Shown: in pieces, positions 22,016-35,040 of the stretch | Numbering within the stretch: position 1 is the stretch's first letter | Layout: each line of letters starts with the position of its first letter | Source of the DNA: Rhyzopertha dominica | Taxonomy: Eukaryota; Arthropoda; Insecta; Coleoptera; Bostrichidae | DNA: 64,000 bases | NCBI GenBank assembly: GCA_025024175.1 | Contig: QCXZ01000001.1 | Span: 17,050,001 to 17,114,000, forward strand | Reading direction: 5' to 3' | The notes under the pieces: model-generated | What the model was told of the DNA's origin: nothing | What the model saw: the letters and a program-made list of their open reading frames with translations, nothing else | Databases searched by the model: none | Program-made: the position numbers and the translations under genes

Positions 22016-22373
22016 ATAAATGATTCATGAAACGCGGGCGGCGTTGATTTCTGAACACTTTGCGCCGCCTTTTTGTAACTGCTGCCAAGCTACAATCTGC
22101 ACGGCGATAGTAGTTGAAGGTTACAGATCAATGTCACACCACAGCTTGGAAATGTGAGCTTTCTGCAACCTTAAATTCAATTATCCCACGAAACATTACA
22201 GAATATGTTGAAAATACACATTCCCAGACGTTTTGTCATATTAAAAAATAACAAAAAATTATTAAAAATCGACAGATGACAAATATACGTCACTTTCCTA
22301 AGAGGCGGTAAATTGATTTAATCGATAATTTCCATTAGCGCCCTGGATGCATGAATCACTTATAGAAATCCTG
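22016..22373 (+). mobile_element. TA-flanked MITE, copy B
   Basis: This 358 bp element starts CAGGGTTTCTATAAATGAT and ends ATCACTTATAGAAATCCTG, imperfect inverted repeats of about 24 bp, with TA on both sides (22014-22015 and 22374-22375). It is the inverse-oriented sister of copy A at 11817-12183. Its ends are better preserved than those of copy A. Internal sequence is non-coding. Confidence 0.87.
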
Positions 22374-22375
22374 TA

Positions 22376-24383
22376 CAATTTTTGTCGACAAATAGTTAAC
22401 GCTACCAAAGGTTACACCATTTTGGGAGTAGATAATTGGTTTTTTTTTCATCGTTTTCCAACCATTTTATTTGTGATCGTGAAAGAAAACCGTTAATTCC
22501 AAAGGTAACCAATAAATATATATTATGAAAAACATTATTAAAACAATATTTTTAAGGGCCCATTTTAAAACTTCGCCACGGGCTCTATGAATGTAAAAGA
22601 ACGTGATATATAGTTTTACATAATTCATAGATTCCTCAAAAAGCGCGGTGGTAATTGGTAACAAGTACAATGAAATAATCAACAGTCGCGATGGTACCTA
22701 AACGTCTATATTGACAGATTGAGGTTAACGAAGAAGAATGAGCGAGTCTTTATCAACCACTCATATGTTAGTCCCGCTTTTACAGCGACTGCAACAGTTA
22801 TTTAATTTATGTACGAAGAAACACAAAGAGAGACAGATAAAGACAAAAATAATGAATTTTCGTACAAAGGACATCTCCATTCTAGGTATTTCTTTCTGAA
22901 GTGAAGTGTAGAACTATTATTAGGTGCTTTAGAAAGAGCAACGTCTGAATTGATGCAATATCAAGCAAGACAAAGAACAAATAAGACGAATTGTACGTCA
23001 AACGTATACAACACGCGAATAAGTAAGGGTATTTAATAGGAAATACAAATAGTTCGAGTCAATACAAAAATCAAGTCGACCGTTTCTTTTGTGATAAGAA
23101 GTCTCTGGCCTCTTGAACACTTATTCGCAATTGTCTTCCGCTACTTCTCTGAAACTGAAAGCTCACCCCTTTGATCTTAATAAAGCGACGTTTTTGAAAA
23201 TCACGTAGTTGATTAAATCGACGGGTGTACAACAAAGTAATGCCAATATGTCACGTGCTTCATCTATGTGCTGTGGAGTGTATAGACAGAAAGAAAGATT
23301 TAACAATGCTAAACGCAATGGCAGTAGGACAAATGATACGACACTGATTGATGCGTCTTCTTCTTGAAAGCTTCGAATAGACGTGTCCGACACAGAATGA
23401 TTCGTGGGCAGGATAACATGACTATGTGGGAGTTACTTTGTTGGGAATAAAGGCCATATAGGATCAGGTGACTTACTTTTCGTTTTATTAAGTTTGCTTT
23501 ATTTTTGTTATAAATATAAAGATCGTACACTACCAGTTCGATAAAAGCAAAAACTACGTTATCGGTTTTTGCTTTATAACACATGAAACATTCACCCTTA
23601 CCTATTTGTGGCTGGTTTAAAGCAAATCAAGAATTTGTTATTTAACTTTTGAGTGCAGATTATTCCGCAATTTTGCACTAGTAGTTTATGAAATTGTTTT
23701 TGGAGTTTGGTTCCAACCGTCGCAGTGAACGCACGCAACGTTTACGCACCTTTATTTGCTGTAAAATGTAAACCACCAGCTTATATAAGTACCATGTGCA
23801 CGGTCCAGTGCCGGTGAATAGATTGTTGATATTGTGATTTGTTAGACCAGTATACCTGAGCAGATAGCGCAGATATATTACGAATGTAGTAGGTGCCTGA
23901 TTAGCAATAGTTCTGTTTCTATGTATAAAATAAGTACAAAAAAGCTAGGGCAAATGCTAAAAGCAAACTTGTGTAATGAAGCGAGCGAAGGTAAGGCGCT
24001 AGCAGGTTATAGACCGCCTTTACCCCAACTAGAAAAGGATTCGAGAAGCATCGGCAGAGAAATATTGAAATGAATAGACACCTTATAACCGGATTTAACG
24101 TTACACCCCGAAAAGGCATTAAATCTAGAACGTTTAAGATTAGGTCAGCTGCAGTCTACACTCTGTTAAAGTCCGATTCAAATAAAAAAGAACCTAGCAT
24201 TCACGTATTGCTTATGCGCGCCTTTTCTTCTCTCGCCTGGAACGGACTGTACAAACGAAAGACTATCCTTTACTTTCTTTCGCCGTTTCTTGCTTTGTAA
24301 ATTTTTTCACTCGGTCAAGAGCTATAGTAAATCACCAAGTAAGCGAAATAGTAAGTAAAACTACTAGAACCATAAGTACATAC
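22376..24383. other. Gene-poor stretch with a weak TATA-like promoter near 23782
   Basis: No gene recognised. TATATAA at 23782 is followed 25 bases later by CCAGTG, a poor initiator at a slightly short distance. Open frames at 23309-23584 and 24070-24300 have no identifiable domain. Confidence 0.3.
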
Positions 24384-24385
24384 AA

Positions 24386-24428
<43 letters not shown>
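24384..24428 (+). repeat. (AAAT)n microsatellite
   Basis: About eleven uninterrupted copies of AAAT/ATAA. It lies 150 bp upstream of the OTU relic and may be the tail of an older LINE on the plus strand. Confidence 0.95.
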
Positions 24429-24580
24429 CAAATACAGTTCTGGTCTATATGGACTTTCTATTAATCAAAAAGTTCTCTCCTAACAACAAGAGCTCAACGC
24501 AACTGAAAAAAGATAAGACAGTCATAAGAAAGAGGAAAAATACTTAAAACGGGATATACCAGAACTCATACAGCTGTAGT

Positions 24581-25028
24581 ATGGAGATCCTGGGAGATGG
24601 AAACTGCCTTTTGGGTGCACTGACTCATCAAGTCTACGGAAAGAATGTTGCCCAACAGGAGCACAAGCACTTTACAATGTACATAAGCAGAGAAGTGGCA
24701 TTAGACGAAATATACAGAAACTCAGTAGCTTGTAAGAGACTACGACCAAAAAGCAATCCAATGGAAGGAGTCAACAGAATCCTGGTACTCCTAAACCACT
24801 TTAAATAAGACGGCTTCTGGGAAGGGGAAGAAAACAACGGCAACAACAGGACTGCTACACAACAAAATGGTAGTTCACATCGAACAGGGGGACACAGTAG
24901 CTTTCCAATCGGAAGAAAGTTCTGAAGTAGCGGAGGATACTGAGAAACCAGCAAACATTGTCTACAGATTTCAAAATGGAGTAAGAAATCATTATGGTAA
25001 CGTGGTGGTAGTATTATACAGAAGCTAG
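24581..25028 (+). pseudogene. OTU-domain cysteine protease relic
   Basis: The first frame (24581-24808) starts MEILGDGNCLLGALTHQVYG. This is the OTU catalytic motif, with the D and C of GDGNCL-F/L-GA, followed by an amphipathic helix region. It stops at 24808. A second frame (about 24809-25028) continues coherently: LLHNKMVVHIEQGDTVAF, then ANIVYRFQNGVRNHYGNVVV, where the H of RNHY is where the OTU catalytic histidine lies. So the domain is nearly complete, about 145 residues, broken by one frameshift and a stop. OTU proteins remove ubiquitin. Free OTU cassettes of this GDGNCLFGAL-HQ type recur in insect transposable elements, which I think is the source, but no polymerase or transposase lies adjacent. 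Confidence 0.7.
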
Positions 25029-26289
25029 GAATACATGGATGTAACTTCAGCGACAGAAAATAGTGACACTACTAATGCACACAGATCAGAATCATCATGT
25101 AGGGCACCATTTCTTCATGTAGAGCTCCAGAAAGCGACTTCAAAAAATACGTACCAAATCACTCAAAGAAACTTGCAAAATACAAGATAACATCAAATAA
25201 AGAGTTCTTAATTTGTACAAGACTCCAAACGGCCGCTCATAGTTACGAGGAAGCCAACATCAAACAAATATAACGAAATCATTAAGTGGTAACCTGCAAA
25301 CCTTCTCATTCCAATCTTGAGTGTGCGAGCGTGCGAATCCTCAAGCCCAGAGTAGACTGATGGCCTGGCAGTATATGTATATGCGGAAGTGACAGGATTG
25401 CCTATCGTACGATGGTTAAATCAATCTACTCGCTTATTGGTTTGATAAAACAAAATGTTGGTTCAGTTTGTAATGACCAGATCGTAGATAACGAATTAGA
25501 TAATAAGATCATGCTAAACATTTGGCGAACTACGTCAATTATGTTAGTTGAAAAGTATTAAAATAGCAATTAAAATAAGTATTTATTTTGCTTCGACTAA
25601 TTAAATTTAAAACTGGAAGCTTTCGTTATCCATAGTGCATCATTTATTTCATATTCACAGCCAGATTGTGTTGGTGTAAAATTCTTACTTTTCTGTGAAA
25701 CTGGCGCGAAACCGAAAAGTAACAATCGCCTGGGATTTCAATACTGCCATTACGTGAAACATCCATTATTATCATCCAGTATCGGAACTAAATAACGCAA
25801 AAGCTGGCAGAATACGCTTTGTTCTTGGCATTTATAGAGGAAGAAACGTAAAAGTCATACAACAGCGAGCTTTGGCAAGAAAAGCCCTTTTGTTGAGCTC
25901 TCCCGTTCTCCTGGGAGTTTCAGGCAAGAAAGAACCGCGGCTGCTATTTTGTGAAAGGAACGACACTGCATTCATTTCTCGTATTTGTTGATTGCCATTG
26001 AACGGAAAATTATTTTTGCTTACATGCTTGTGTGATTATTAGGTATTCCCTTAGATACCTATTGGTTAAGTGTACTGGTAACGTAACGTAACGTAATGGT
26101 ATGTGGTTGATACAGTGACCTGTGGAGTAGGTCAAGTTTCGATCTACGTTTTATCACCGACTTATAAATATTTGAGTTTTTATCCAGGACTAACTCTATG
26201 CTCCCTTGTTTCTGTATTTCTATAGCCCCTGTGTCACAAATATTTACTGCTTGATGTCAAAATGTAAGAATTAAGCTCTTTCCCAATAA
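25029..26289. other. Gene-poor stretch, perhaps flank of the OTU-bearing element
   Basis: No further domain recognised. A short GTAAC tandem (GTAACGTAACGTAACGTAAT) lies near 26076-26096. Confidence 0.35.
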
Positions 26290-27735
26290 GCGCATACACG
26301 TTTTCAAAACGTATATTAAATGTACCAAGCGTTGATTAGACGTTTTTGGTTACAAAACTGGCCGTTTTAAAGTGGCCCACACGTTGTTTCAATACGTATT
26401 GAAGGGCGGGAGTGTAATAGGGTAATGATAACTTTTAAAAAACAATTCCAGAAACTGTTGAAGTTAACGTTTACAAGAAAACCCACTAAGATGGAGGCAC
26501 ACGTTTAAGTATCGTTTTGTGGCAACGCTTCGGTTTATAGTACTTTCAACTTTTTTTTTAAATACAATATAGACGTTTTTATAACGTATTTCAAACGTAT
26601 ACTGTACATTGACCCCTATACATGTAGATCATAAATAGACCATTGTAAAGTTAGTTTACCAAAACGTTAGTGAAACGTTATCTCAATATAAAAAAAACCG
26701 CTGCATATTGAATCAATACTTCCATATCCAGTTGTCAAAATGACACGTTTTTATTTCTTATACTGTGCGATTAGTAATCAGATTTTGAGCATTTTGTCTC
26801 TCAACACATTTTTTCTAAGACAAAGTCCTCGTTATATAAGCAAAAATATATAAATTTTAAAATCGTTTTTTTTTCAAATAACTCGAAAATTGCTTTCTGA
26901 TCAGAAATTTGATTTTCTATATAATACCAAAATTTAAAAAATCGTACGAGCAAGGACCAAAATAAGTTTTTTACAAATATTTCGAAAATATCAAAATTTT
27001 AAATAAATTTTGTGACACTTTTTGTGAGAAATTTTATTTCCTATATGATGGCATTTTCATTTTTTGAATATGTTAAATATATTTGGAGATATTTAGGAAA
27101 AACCGTTTTCTTTAAGTGACGCTTTTTTGCTAATATCTTCTAAACAGTTTGCTGCACCGAAAATTTACAAGAACGAATAATACTCGCAGTTGTACTACTA
27201 ATCACATACTAAAACGAAAAAAATATAAAAAAATAAAAATTTGCAAAAAGGGTAGTTACCCCCTAATTTCGCCCCCTTCCCGATATTCTACTTACCCCAC
27301 AAACAATAGGTCGCCATGGGTAGTTAAGATTTATACGTTTGCCAAATTGCAAGTTCATATATTAAGTCTTTCGAAAGTTATCGTGTATACAAACAAAACC
27401 ACAGACACACAGACAAGAAATTCTTTTTTGCTCAAATTTTGTTTTNTTGCGTTTTCGACCATTTTAAAGCGAATGAGCAAATAAAAATTTTTGAAAATTT
27501 TTTTCGGGATACAATACTTCCAATCCGTTGGATGTGGAAGTAATAAGTAGAGAAAATGTTATAGTTAATGTTAATAATACGTTGATTTAGACCAAAGATT
27601 AGGATGCGGGTACACGTTTATGTAACATTTGACTGCAATGTTTCTACAAGAGCAATTTCAACACATTCTTAGTGAAAATATATACGTTTTTATAACTCAT
27701 ATTAAACGTGCCGTGTGGTCCATCCGGGTTATGGT
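26290..27735. repeat. Region with iterated ACGTTTT...AACGTAT words
   Basis: Quasi-palindromic words of the form ACGTTTTTATAACGTATTTTAAACGT recur in direct orientation at about 26295, 26571 and 27687, and CACGTTGTTTCAATACGTATTG at 26383. The interior (26820-27480) is extremely A/T rich, with repeated TCGAAAATT-type words. Iterated CG-containing words at both ends of a 1.4 kb block suggest a decayed DNA element, but I cannot define inverted termini or a target duplication. Confidence 0.35.
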
Positions 27736-27835
27736 GACACGTTATATATAGTGACAATATTGACCAAAGGATTAAGATTCGAACACATAACAATTCAAGG
27801 AAATCTTTGGGTACCGTAATATGAACAGTTAGGAT

Positions 27836-29205
27836 CATGGGCGTACAGAAGTGGGGGGAGCAAGGGGGGCAGCTGTCCTCCCCAACCTGGACCTTGGTTG
27901 CCAACTCTGGGCCCTTCCAATTTCCCATAAATTTAGCTGGTTAATTATGTGTGTTACACCTAAAAATTGCTTATTTACAAAAATTTAAATACAGTAAAAT
28001 TTATAGGAAAGTGTATTTCACAATTTTCATCCATAACTCGTATTTGACCGTTGCAAATGACTTTCTCTAATAAGTCGTTGTCAAATGGTTTCCAAGCTTA
28101 ATCGATGCGATGTGCGTTGTAAAGCTGTAACTGCAACATTCTTGTCATAACACAATTTCTGCTTAGTTTAGCTCTTCTACCTTTTCCTACAAAGATTGTT
28201 CAACTAACTACTGTTATGTTATGTTATGTTATGTTATATTATGGAATCACATCAGAATCTGTAATATATTCAGTGATAAATCTAACTTTTGTACCAAATT
28301 TCTAAATTAACATTACATTTTAACAATTAATACAAAAAAGAAAAAAAATCCATCCGAACTCACGTTTATGAAAGTCAGTTTATTTAATTTAAGTTTTAGG
28401 ATTCCAATAAAAGCATTATCAGCACGAATTAAAACCCGATGTGTTGTTAAAAATGCAATTAAATATATTTCAGTTTATTTAAATGAAGCTTAATTTGGTT
28501 AAAATATTAAGCAGTTGGTTAATTTTTGAGATCTAAGAAGGTTGGCTTGACGCATAATGCTGAGGTATTTGTCATTCTGAGTTTTAATAATGTTAGTTAT
28601 CCATTGAGTATCTTTCCCTGGGGAGTAAAAATTACTACAATTGTATCTTTAGCACCTATGCATATGAATTCCTAGCTTAAATTTCTATAGCTTCTTGTGT
28701 GAGAAGTTGAAACTATACTAAAAGCGCATCAGTTAATGCATTAGTCTTTGATATGTGTTAATTCTGAATTAGAAATCGTGGTCCTATTAGTAGAACTTTT
28801 AAGGTGAAATTTATGTTTCTTTGGTACTTCGTATGATATCATTATACATTATGTGGATCACGGATCTTTAGTCTCCCAAATAAAATGTATCAACTCATCT
28901 TTTGTTAAACGCAAGAGCGATGCAACTGAGTGCGCCTCACCCAATTGAGTTCATTAATAACTAAATTAGTAATAAAGGGGATTTGTATGATCAGTGTACA
29001 TAGAAAACATAAATAATTTGGGTCTTTATTTCACAGAAGATGTTTTAAGTCGCCTTGCAGAAAATCCACGAAGATTATTCATGGAATAAAAACTTCATTA
29101 ATTACTTAAGTACCTATATCTTACAAACGTTTATTATTTCTATTTATGTTGAATTATACTCTACATGACGTTCCTGGTTTTCCTTTCCTCCTGGGTACGC
29201 CCAAG
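27836..29205. mobile_element. hAT-like element with 7/8 target duplication
   Basis: The left end is CATGGGCGTACAG and the right end, reverse-complemented, is CTTGGGCGTACCC, so CNTGGGCGTAC is shared. Flanks are GTTAGGAT (27828-27835) and GTTAGGGT (29206-29213), an 8 bp duplication with one mismatch. These ends resemble a hAT type common in insects that begins C-A-TGGGCGTACC followed by G-rich sequence, as here (GTGGGGGGAGCAAGGGGGG). No transposase frame is readable. A (TTATG)n stretch lies inside. Confidence 0.72.
28213..28240 (+). repeat. (GTTAT)n pentanucleotide repeat
   Basis: Five or six tandem copies of GTTAT, the last imperfect. Confidence 0.9.
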
Positions 29206-29213
29206 GTTAGGGT

Positions 29214-32200
29214 TGCTTAGAATTCAGGCGGTGCGTGGTTTACAAATTTTTGGTGCAATGCTTGTACTCCTGGATTAAGTCCCCCTGGTCTGTATGATTT
29301 TTAAACTGTATAAACCGAACGTTACAGCTAAATACGGTTAAATCCCATCTACATATCGGTGATTTTACTTTGGTTTCATGTTCTTATAGCTAATTGGGAA
29401 TACGCCGTTTTTTGAGGATTGCTATCACACTGGAAAACCAGCAAAGTTTACTATTATAACTTGCGGTAGTTTATGCTAATGTGTAGCAGAAGGTCATGCA
29501 CAATTTATCTATATATCTGTCAGTTTAAGTACCTATGTACTTTTGTAACAACTTGTAGCTTAGCTAATGTTGAACATATCTTTAAAATTCCAAGTGCTAA
29601 ATTCATCTCTCATTTGCTCCTTTTCCTTATTGTAGTAGTTATTTTGACATACATTGTTATTTTTGTGTATCGTCTTCACAAGCTAAATTGCAACTATGGC
29701 CTTGAACTTGTGTAATATAAACACACAAGTGCAAATAAGATCCACAATACAAAGCCTTAGTCTCGCGATGTGCATTCTGCAACAAGACTCTCGTCTGCAT
29801 GTACAAAGGCCATAACATTTGCATAGATCTGATAAAGCTTTCCAATTATGAGGTTATTACTTAGCAAGTGCATTACGCAGATTGCCACTATGCAGATTCT
29901 ATTGCACTTCATAAACTAACGCATTTAACCGTCTTCATTATCCGCTCTTTCCTTTCTGCGGCACGCCGTTTTTGCAGTCCTTAGGCATTTTACTGCTCAA
30001 TGGTTTGCGGGCGAATGTATATAATGACAAAACTGTGCTGCATTCTTATAGGTCTCAAAACCAGACGTGCTTGATAGTACTTCGTTATCGTATTTTTTTG
30101 TACTTTCTGTGATGGTTTTACAGTACAATCTGCTGTCAATATAAGTAAATAATATTTTAAATTAGGCCTTATACTACAAGAAAATGAAGAAGATTTATGG
30201 TCGTCATCCCCTAAAACAATTAATTGATAGGAATAGGTAACAGTCATTTTTGTTTTGATCTTTTAATTTTGATTCAGTAAGATTACTTGCAAACAAGCCC
30301 TGCCTGGATTTTTGAAGTGATATTAATATATAATATATACAGTAGATAATGTTTAGGTATGCCGTTTTAGCAGTAAATAATTTTATTCGTTCATTCATAT
30401 ATGTTTTACAGAAGGAATAAGAAATTTGGTTTCCGTTTAGAAATCGCTGTATAGAGCTTAGCAATGTAGCTAAAGGTTATACGGGATTGACCAAGTGAAA
30501 GTATTTTTCCGTAATTCCATGTCTGTCGAGTACAACAACTAAACTTATTTTAAAAAACGATCGATTTCCAGTTGTAGCTGAAATAATGCTCACTCACTTT
30601 GGCTTATTAATAAAACACCCTATTTTTATATATTTTTGTGTACCTAATGTTTTAATGCCACTTTGTGCGCCATATACTGGGTTTAAAATGTATCGGTATG
30701 CAGTTCTTTGACGTTTGTGAAAAAAGTTACGAATGCGGTAATTACTTACTCTTATATCAGCTTTGCGGAACTAAGAAATACCGACTATAACTCCCCGCCA
30801 AAAAGTGCAATAGGTATTACCAGGGTTCAAATCAAGGCTTATTGTTTACATTTCTGTAATCTCGCCAAAAGGTGCAGAAAAGTAAACATTGTAAATAACC
30901 CTTGCTGTGAACCCTAATAATAGTTAGAGTTATAGTTAATCTTTCTTAGTTGAGTGAATCTACTATACAAAAGATCAACTAACCTTTAAACTAAAACAGG
31001 TGGAACCATGTTATTTTCACTGTTATAAAGAGCCAAAACAGCAATTTTCTAAAGCAAAAATTTTTAACTAAAGAATTTTGTTAGTGGTTTGACTTTTAAA
31101 AACTTTGAATGCAAATAACTTGATCTTTTCAAAGGGATTTTTGCAAATGGAATGCTGCCAAAATTTTTCATCTGTTAGTTAGGAAATAAAACAGTTTTCG
31201 AGTTGTATGAAAAAGTAACAAATTTTACAGTATCCATGAAATTATGTTATAGCATCTCTTGCTCAGTTCTCTGGTTTTTAATTTATTTCTTAAATTTGCG
31301 TTACGAAAATATCGAGCTTAACTCCCAGAACATGAGACATTCACGTCCCTGGACGCTTATCTTGTCATTTAATAAGAACCTTTTACATCTACTAGAGATA
31401 AAAACAACAAAAAGTTGACAAAATAATATCTGCAGTTTAAAAAGACCAATTGTAGGCTCCCCCTAGTTTTGAGTAGCTCGTGATATAGGTATAACTGAAC
31501 AGGTACTGTAAGCAATTAAATCCTTCTGATCAAATCGAAGTTCTTCGAAATGAAGTTTCAATTTCCACGTGTAATTCACAAACCTTTCAGGTAATCATCT
31601 GCAGTTTGAGATTAAACGTCTTAGATTAGATTGACTTCATCGGAGAGATCGTATTTTATAATTGGAGGGGCAGGCCATTGTGCGGTAGATTGCGTGTAAG
31701 GAGTAAGACGTGTCTTTGCAATGTTACGAACGACGATTATTATAGACCTACACTAGCTGCGATACTTGAGTTAGAGAATTGGTAACGTGGCATAAAATTT
31801 TGTAGCCAGCTGGCATATAAATATTCAGTACATTCCTTTGGTTTAGTTTTAAGCTTCACCTAGAATCAGGACAAGATTATTGAAAAATAGCCCCCCCCCC
31901 GCACCTTTGTCGCTACCAATTCATTTGACAGCTACCTTCATTTTCTCCGTCCTCGCGTTCAGATTATTCAAACGGCGACAATCCATTCTAAAGTTAGCTG
32001 AAAACGGTTCGGAACTAGATTTGGAATAAATTAGATAAGCAGAGGTGATCTTGATGAAAACGCTCCTGTAACATATTTCGAACTCAGACGCAAAAATGTT
32101 ACTCAATCGGCTGTATCAGATGTCCGTGCCAATTATTTTAAATGCTGTTGTTATGCTATCTTATTAAGCTGATTCAATTCTTTTTTGATGACCGTCTCTG

Positions 32201-33540
32201 TAGATATACGAGATACAAAATGAATAAGCATACTACTTTTTGCTAAAATAAGTAAGTAGACATTGCTGAGATGGTGATACAGCCCATCTCATACTCCTGT
32301 GGCCAGAGTAGTGAATTCCCAAGAAATGCAAATTTCATACACAAAATTCAGTGTGGTAGGACCATATCATCTGTCCATCTTTTATTCAAGGAAACTCAGT
32401 TTGGCCCTCTTATTTCAACATGTTCGGGATTGTCATCTAATACACAGTAGTTCAAAAGGTGGGAAATGATCAAAATGGAAGTAAAGTAACTTTCCAGTAG
32501 TACACATTCGCATTACTTCAGATGAATTCGAAAAAAAAAACAAACACCCAAGAAAATACATTCGATCTCGCGGCCTACAGAATTGGCCGCTCGTTCCTCG
32601 TATTTGAGATGACTTATTACACTCAACTACTAAGTCTTTAAAACTGCACCAGAGGCTTATAAAAGAATGCGCTTTTATCATCGCGAAATATTCCATAATC
32701 TGACAAGTGGTTAGTCATAACTTTACCTCGCACGCAAACTGGGCAGTGGTATCAAGAAAACAGATCAAACATTGTAAAACAGTAAGAATAATTCACACAG
32801 ACAACTGATATCGTCAAACGAACATATTAGACATGCGCCACTTTGCCGATTGGGTCCGAAATAAGTCTGAGATATGCGCTTATAGCTTGGCCTCGTAAAA
32901 GTTACTTCTGCTTGCCTAGTTTCTTTCAAATGCAATTTCGTAACGTTTCCTGATTGAGACCTACATAACTTTAGAATGGATTGCCCTATTTCAAATTTCT
33001 AAACGCCAGCATGTGGAAAATAAAAATTAATCTCTAATTAAGTTAACAATACATACCACAATTGTTATTTCAAATGCTTAAGTTGGTAGCTAATATAACG
33101 CCAACTGATTTTTGAGCAAAACATGTCACCTTTAAAGAGGGATCATTTTTCGGTGATCTTACCCGGACTTTATCCAAATAGACCTAAAGGCATGGAGTTG
33201 GATATCATTGCCTTAAAGTAAAATGAATAATATTTCAGGAAGTATCATAAAAGAGTCAACAAAGATATTCACTAAAAGAAACCCGACAAAGACAATTTTT
33301 GAAAAAGCAAGACAAACAAATACGGCTTCCAACAATATTGTTAAATATATGTTTACAGTTTCACGACGGGATTTGTATGCATTTATGTATTAGAAATAAA
33401 GTGAAACAGGGAATGTAACGTGCAAAACTCAATGTTTTAGATAGGAGCTGTATATCTAAACTTGACAACCACTGCTCCTTTTTCGCATCGTTTTAGTGAC
33501 GTAAACGCAATTTCCCCCATTTCCGAATATTGTATGCTGT
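29214..33540. other. Gene-poor stretch
   Basis: More than 4 kb without any reading frame or RNA I can recognise. A run of ten C lies near 31891-31900. Open frames on the minus strand at 29990-30464 are AT-driven and have no domain. Confidence 0.4.
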
Positions 33541-33567
33541 TAACGCCAGATAGAGAGGACCACCTCG

Positions 33568-33725
33568 ACAATGTGAACAATTGTGTGTGTGGCGCCATTG
33601 TTCTCAATTATGTACGTTGACTATGCACATTGCTGATACTGTTTAGGGTGTAACTACTATAGATTAACTATTCAGTAAACGATACACCTATTACCCGTGC
33701 ATGTATTGATTGTTGTTAACAATTG
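33568..33725. promoter_or_regulatory. Candidate Sox-responsive element
   Basis: ACAATG at 33568, the palindrome ACAATTGT at 33577, CATTGTT at 33596, ATTGTT at 33709 and AACAATTG at 33718 lie within 160 bases of moderately GC-rich DNA (TGGCGCCATTG). This is about 18 kb downstream of the Sox gene. Sox cores are short and occur by chance, so the evidence is the local density alone. Confidence 0.28.
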
Positions 33726-34960
33726 CGGGTGAGGTACTGGTAAATGTTGAATTAAGTCATTTAGCCGTGTTACCATGCTCTAAGTTCAATTATCAGACAA
33801 TCGCTTGTTTAATCCCAGTGTAATAAGAGCTCCGGTTTCACGCAGCAACCGCAAGTAAATAACGAATGATTCTTTAAAGAGGTTTGATAAAACCGCAAAA
33901 CGTATATGTTGCATAATATTTGTAATCCTTTCAGTGAGTTCTCCTGAAACCATTAATCCACATGCCTTAATTTATTATGGTTAAAGAGTAACACGCTAGG
34001 TACCTATCAATTGCGGATTAGCTGTCTGAAGAACATGCACGCAACAATATTTATGGTTCTAGATAACTAAAAGTTTCATCGTAACTGCAGATCCACGTCG
34101 ACTACAGTTGTTGGGGTGGTATAACCATGTCGTTAATTACAAAATTTCTGAAAGCTATAAAACTGGGTAATAAACTTATCATATCCCGACTAATCAGGGC
34201 GGCAAATATTTTCCTTTGCTCTAGTCGGTTTAATGTTTTGTTTATTTAACAAGGAATCACAACTGTCGACAATAATAAAATATAATGGCTTTTGATTATA
34301 GCTCATAAAAACCATAAGAGCTTTATTTTGAGACAGACAAATTGATTGACGATGTAGATACTGTCTACAATGGGTCTGTAACTGTCCAACAGAAATTTAA
34401 GTAAAAGCACATTCCAACTGTAAAAGTAAAATAAACATATGTTGGAGGTGAATGCAGTAGACTGGTAAAATTTATTTAGGGTTGCATAGGCTACAATAAA
34501 CTCAAATTTCCAATAAAATTATGATCGTAACATATTTCATACATCTACTGTGTGGGTACACTAGCGTAACCTATCCCACATAGCAAGCAATATTAGCAAA
34601 ATTTTGGGTATCTATGGTTTACGTAGTGGATAAATGTTGGAATTTAATATCGGTATTGATATGTGAACATTTTTAATTACTGGCAAAATATTGCATACAT
34701 TATGGGTCTAATAATTTTGTCCAATTTACCACGAATATTGTACCTTAACGTCACGGTCAATATTGGTATATTTTGCAAAAAATATTTGCGCAATATTCAG
34801 GTGTTTAAGTTGGGGCAATAATTTCTTTAAAAAAATTGTTTTTTAGAAATTTTCTTTCACGGTAAAGCAAGAAACACATAACATGGGCAGATGGAAACCG
34901 TTATGTACCCTAATTTCAATATTTACAATTTTTGAGTATTTCCTCTAAGGTCATAATTTA
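33726..34960. other. Gene-poor stretch with repeated AATATT words
   Basis: No gene recognised. Between 34580 and 34800 the words CAATATT and AATATTG recur many times in both orientations. Confidence 0.3.
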
Positions 34961-35040
34961 CAGGGAGGGGGGGTACCCCCCCCCCCAATCAAGAGGACCC
35001 AACCGCGCNCTTCATGCGGCTTTGCATAAATCCGTCACTG
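34961..35040 (-). mobile_element. Possible hAT-type terminus with G7-TAC-C11 palindrome
   Basis: Read on the minus strand from 35040 the sequence starts CAGTGACGGATTTATGC, resembling CAGTGGCGGAT-type hAT ends, and runs into a homopolymer palindrome (seven G, TA, then eleven C on the plus strand, 34967-34986). No matching second end or duplication was located, so this is only a candidate solo end. Confidence 0.3.

Noticed and set aside
23782..23810. TATATAA plus CCAGTG as a promoter
   Set aside because: The spacing is short and the initiator poor. TATA-like words are common in AT-rich DNA, and no gene follows.
24384..24428. CRISPR-like array among the tandem repeats
   Set aside because: This and the other short-period repeats (28213, 51361) are simple microsatellites without spacers. 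No CRISPR repeat-spacer pattern occurs in the window.
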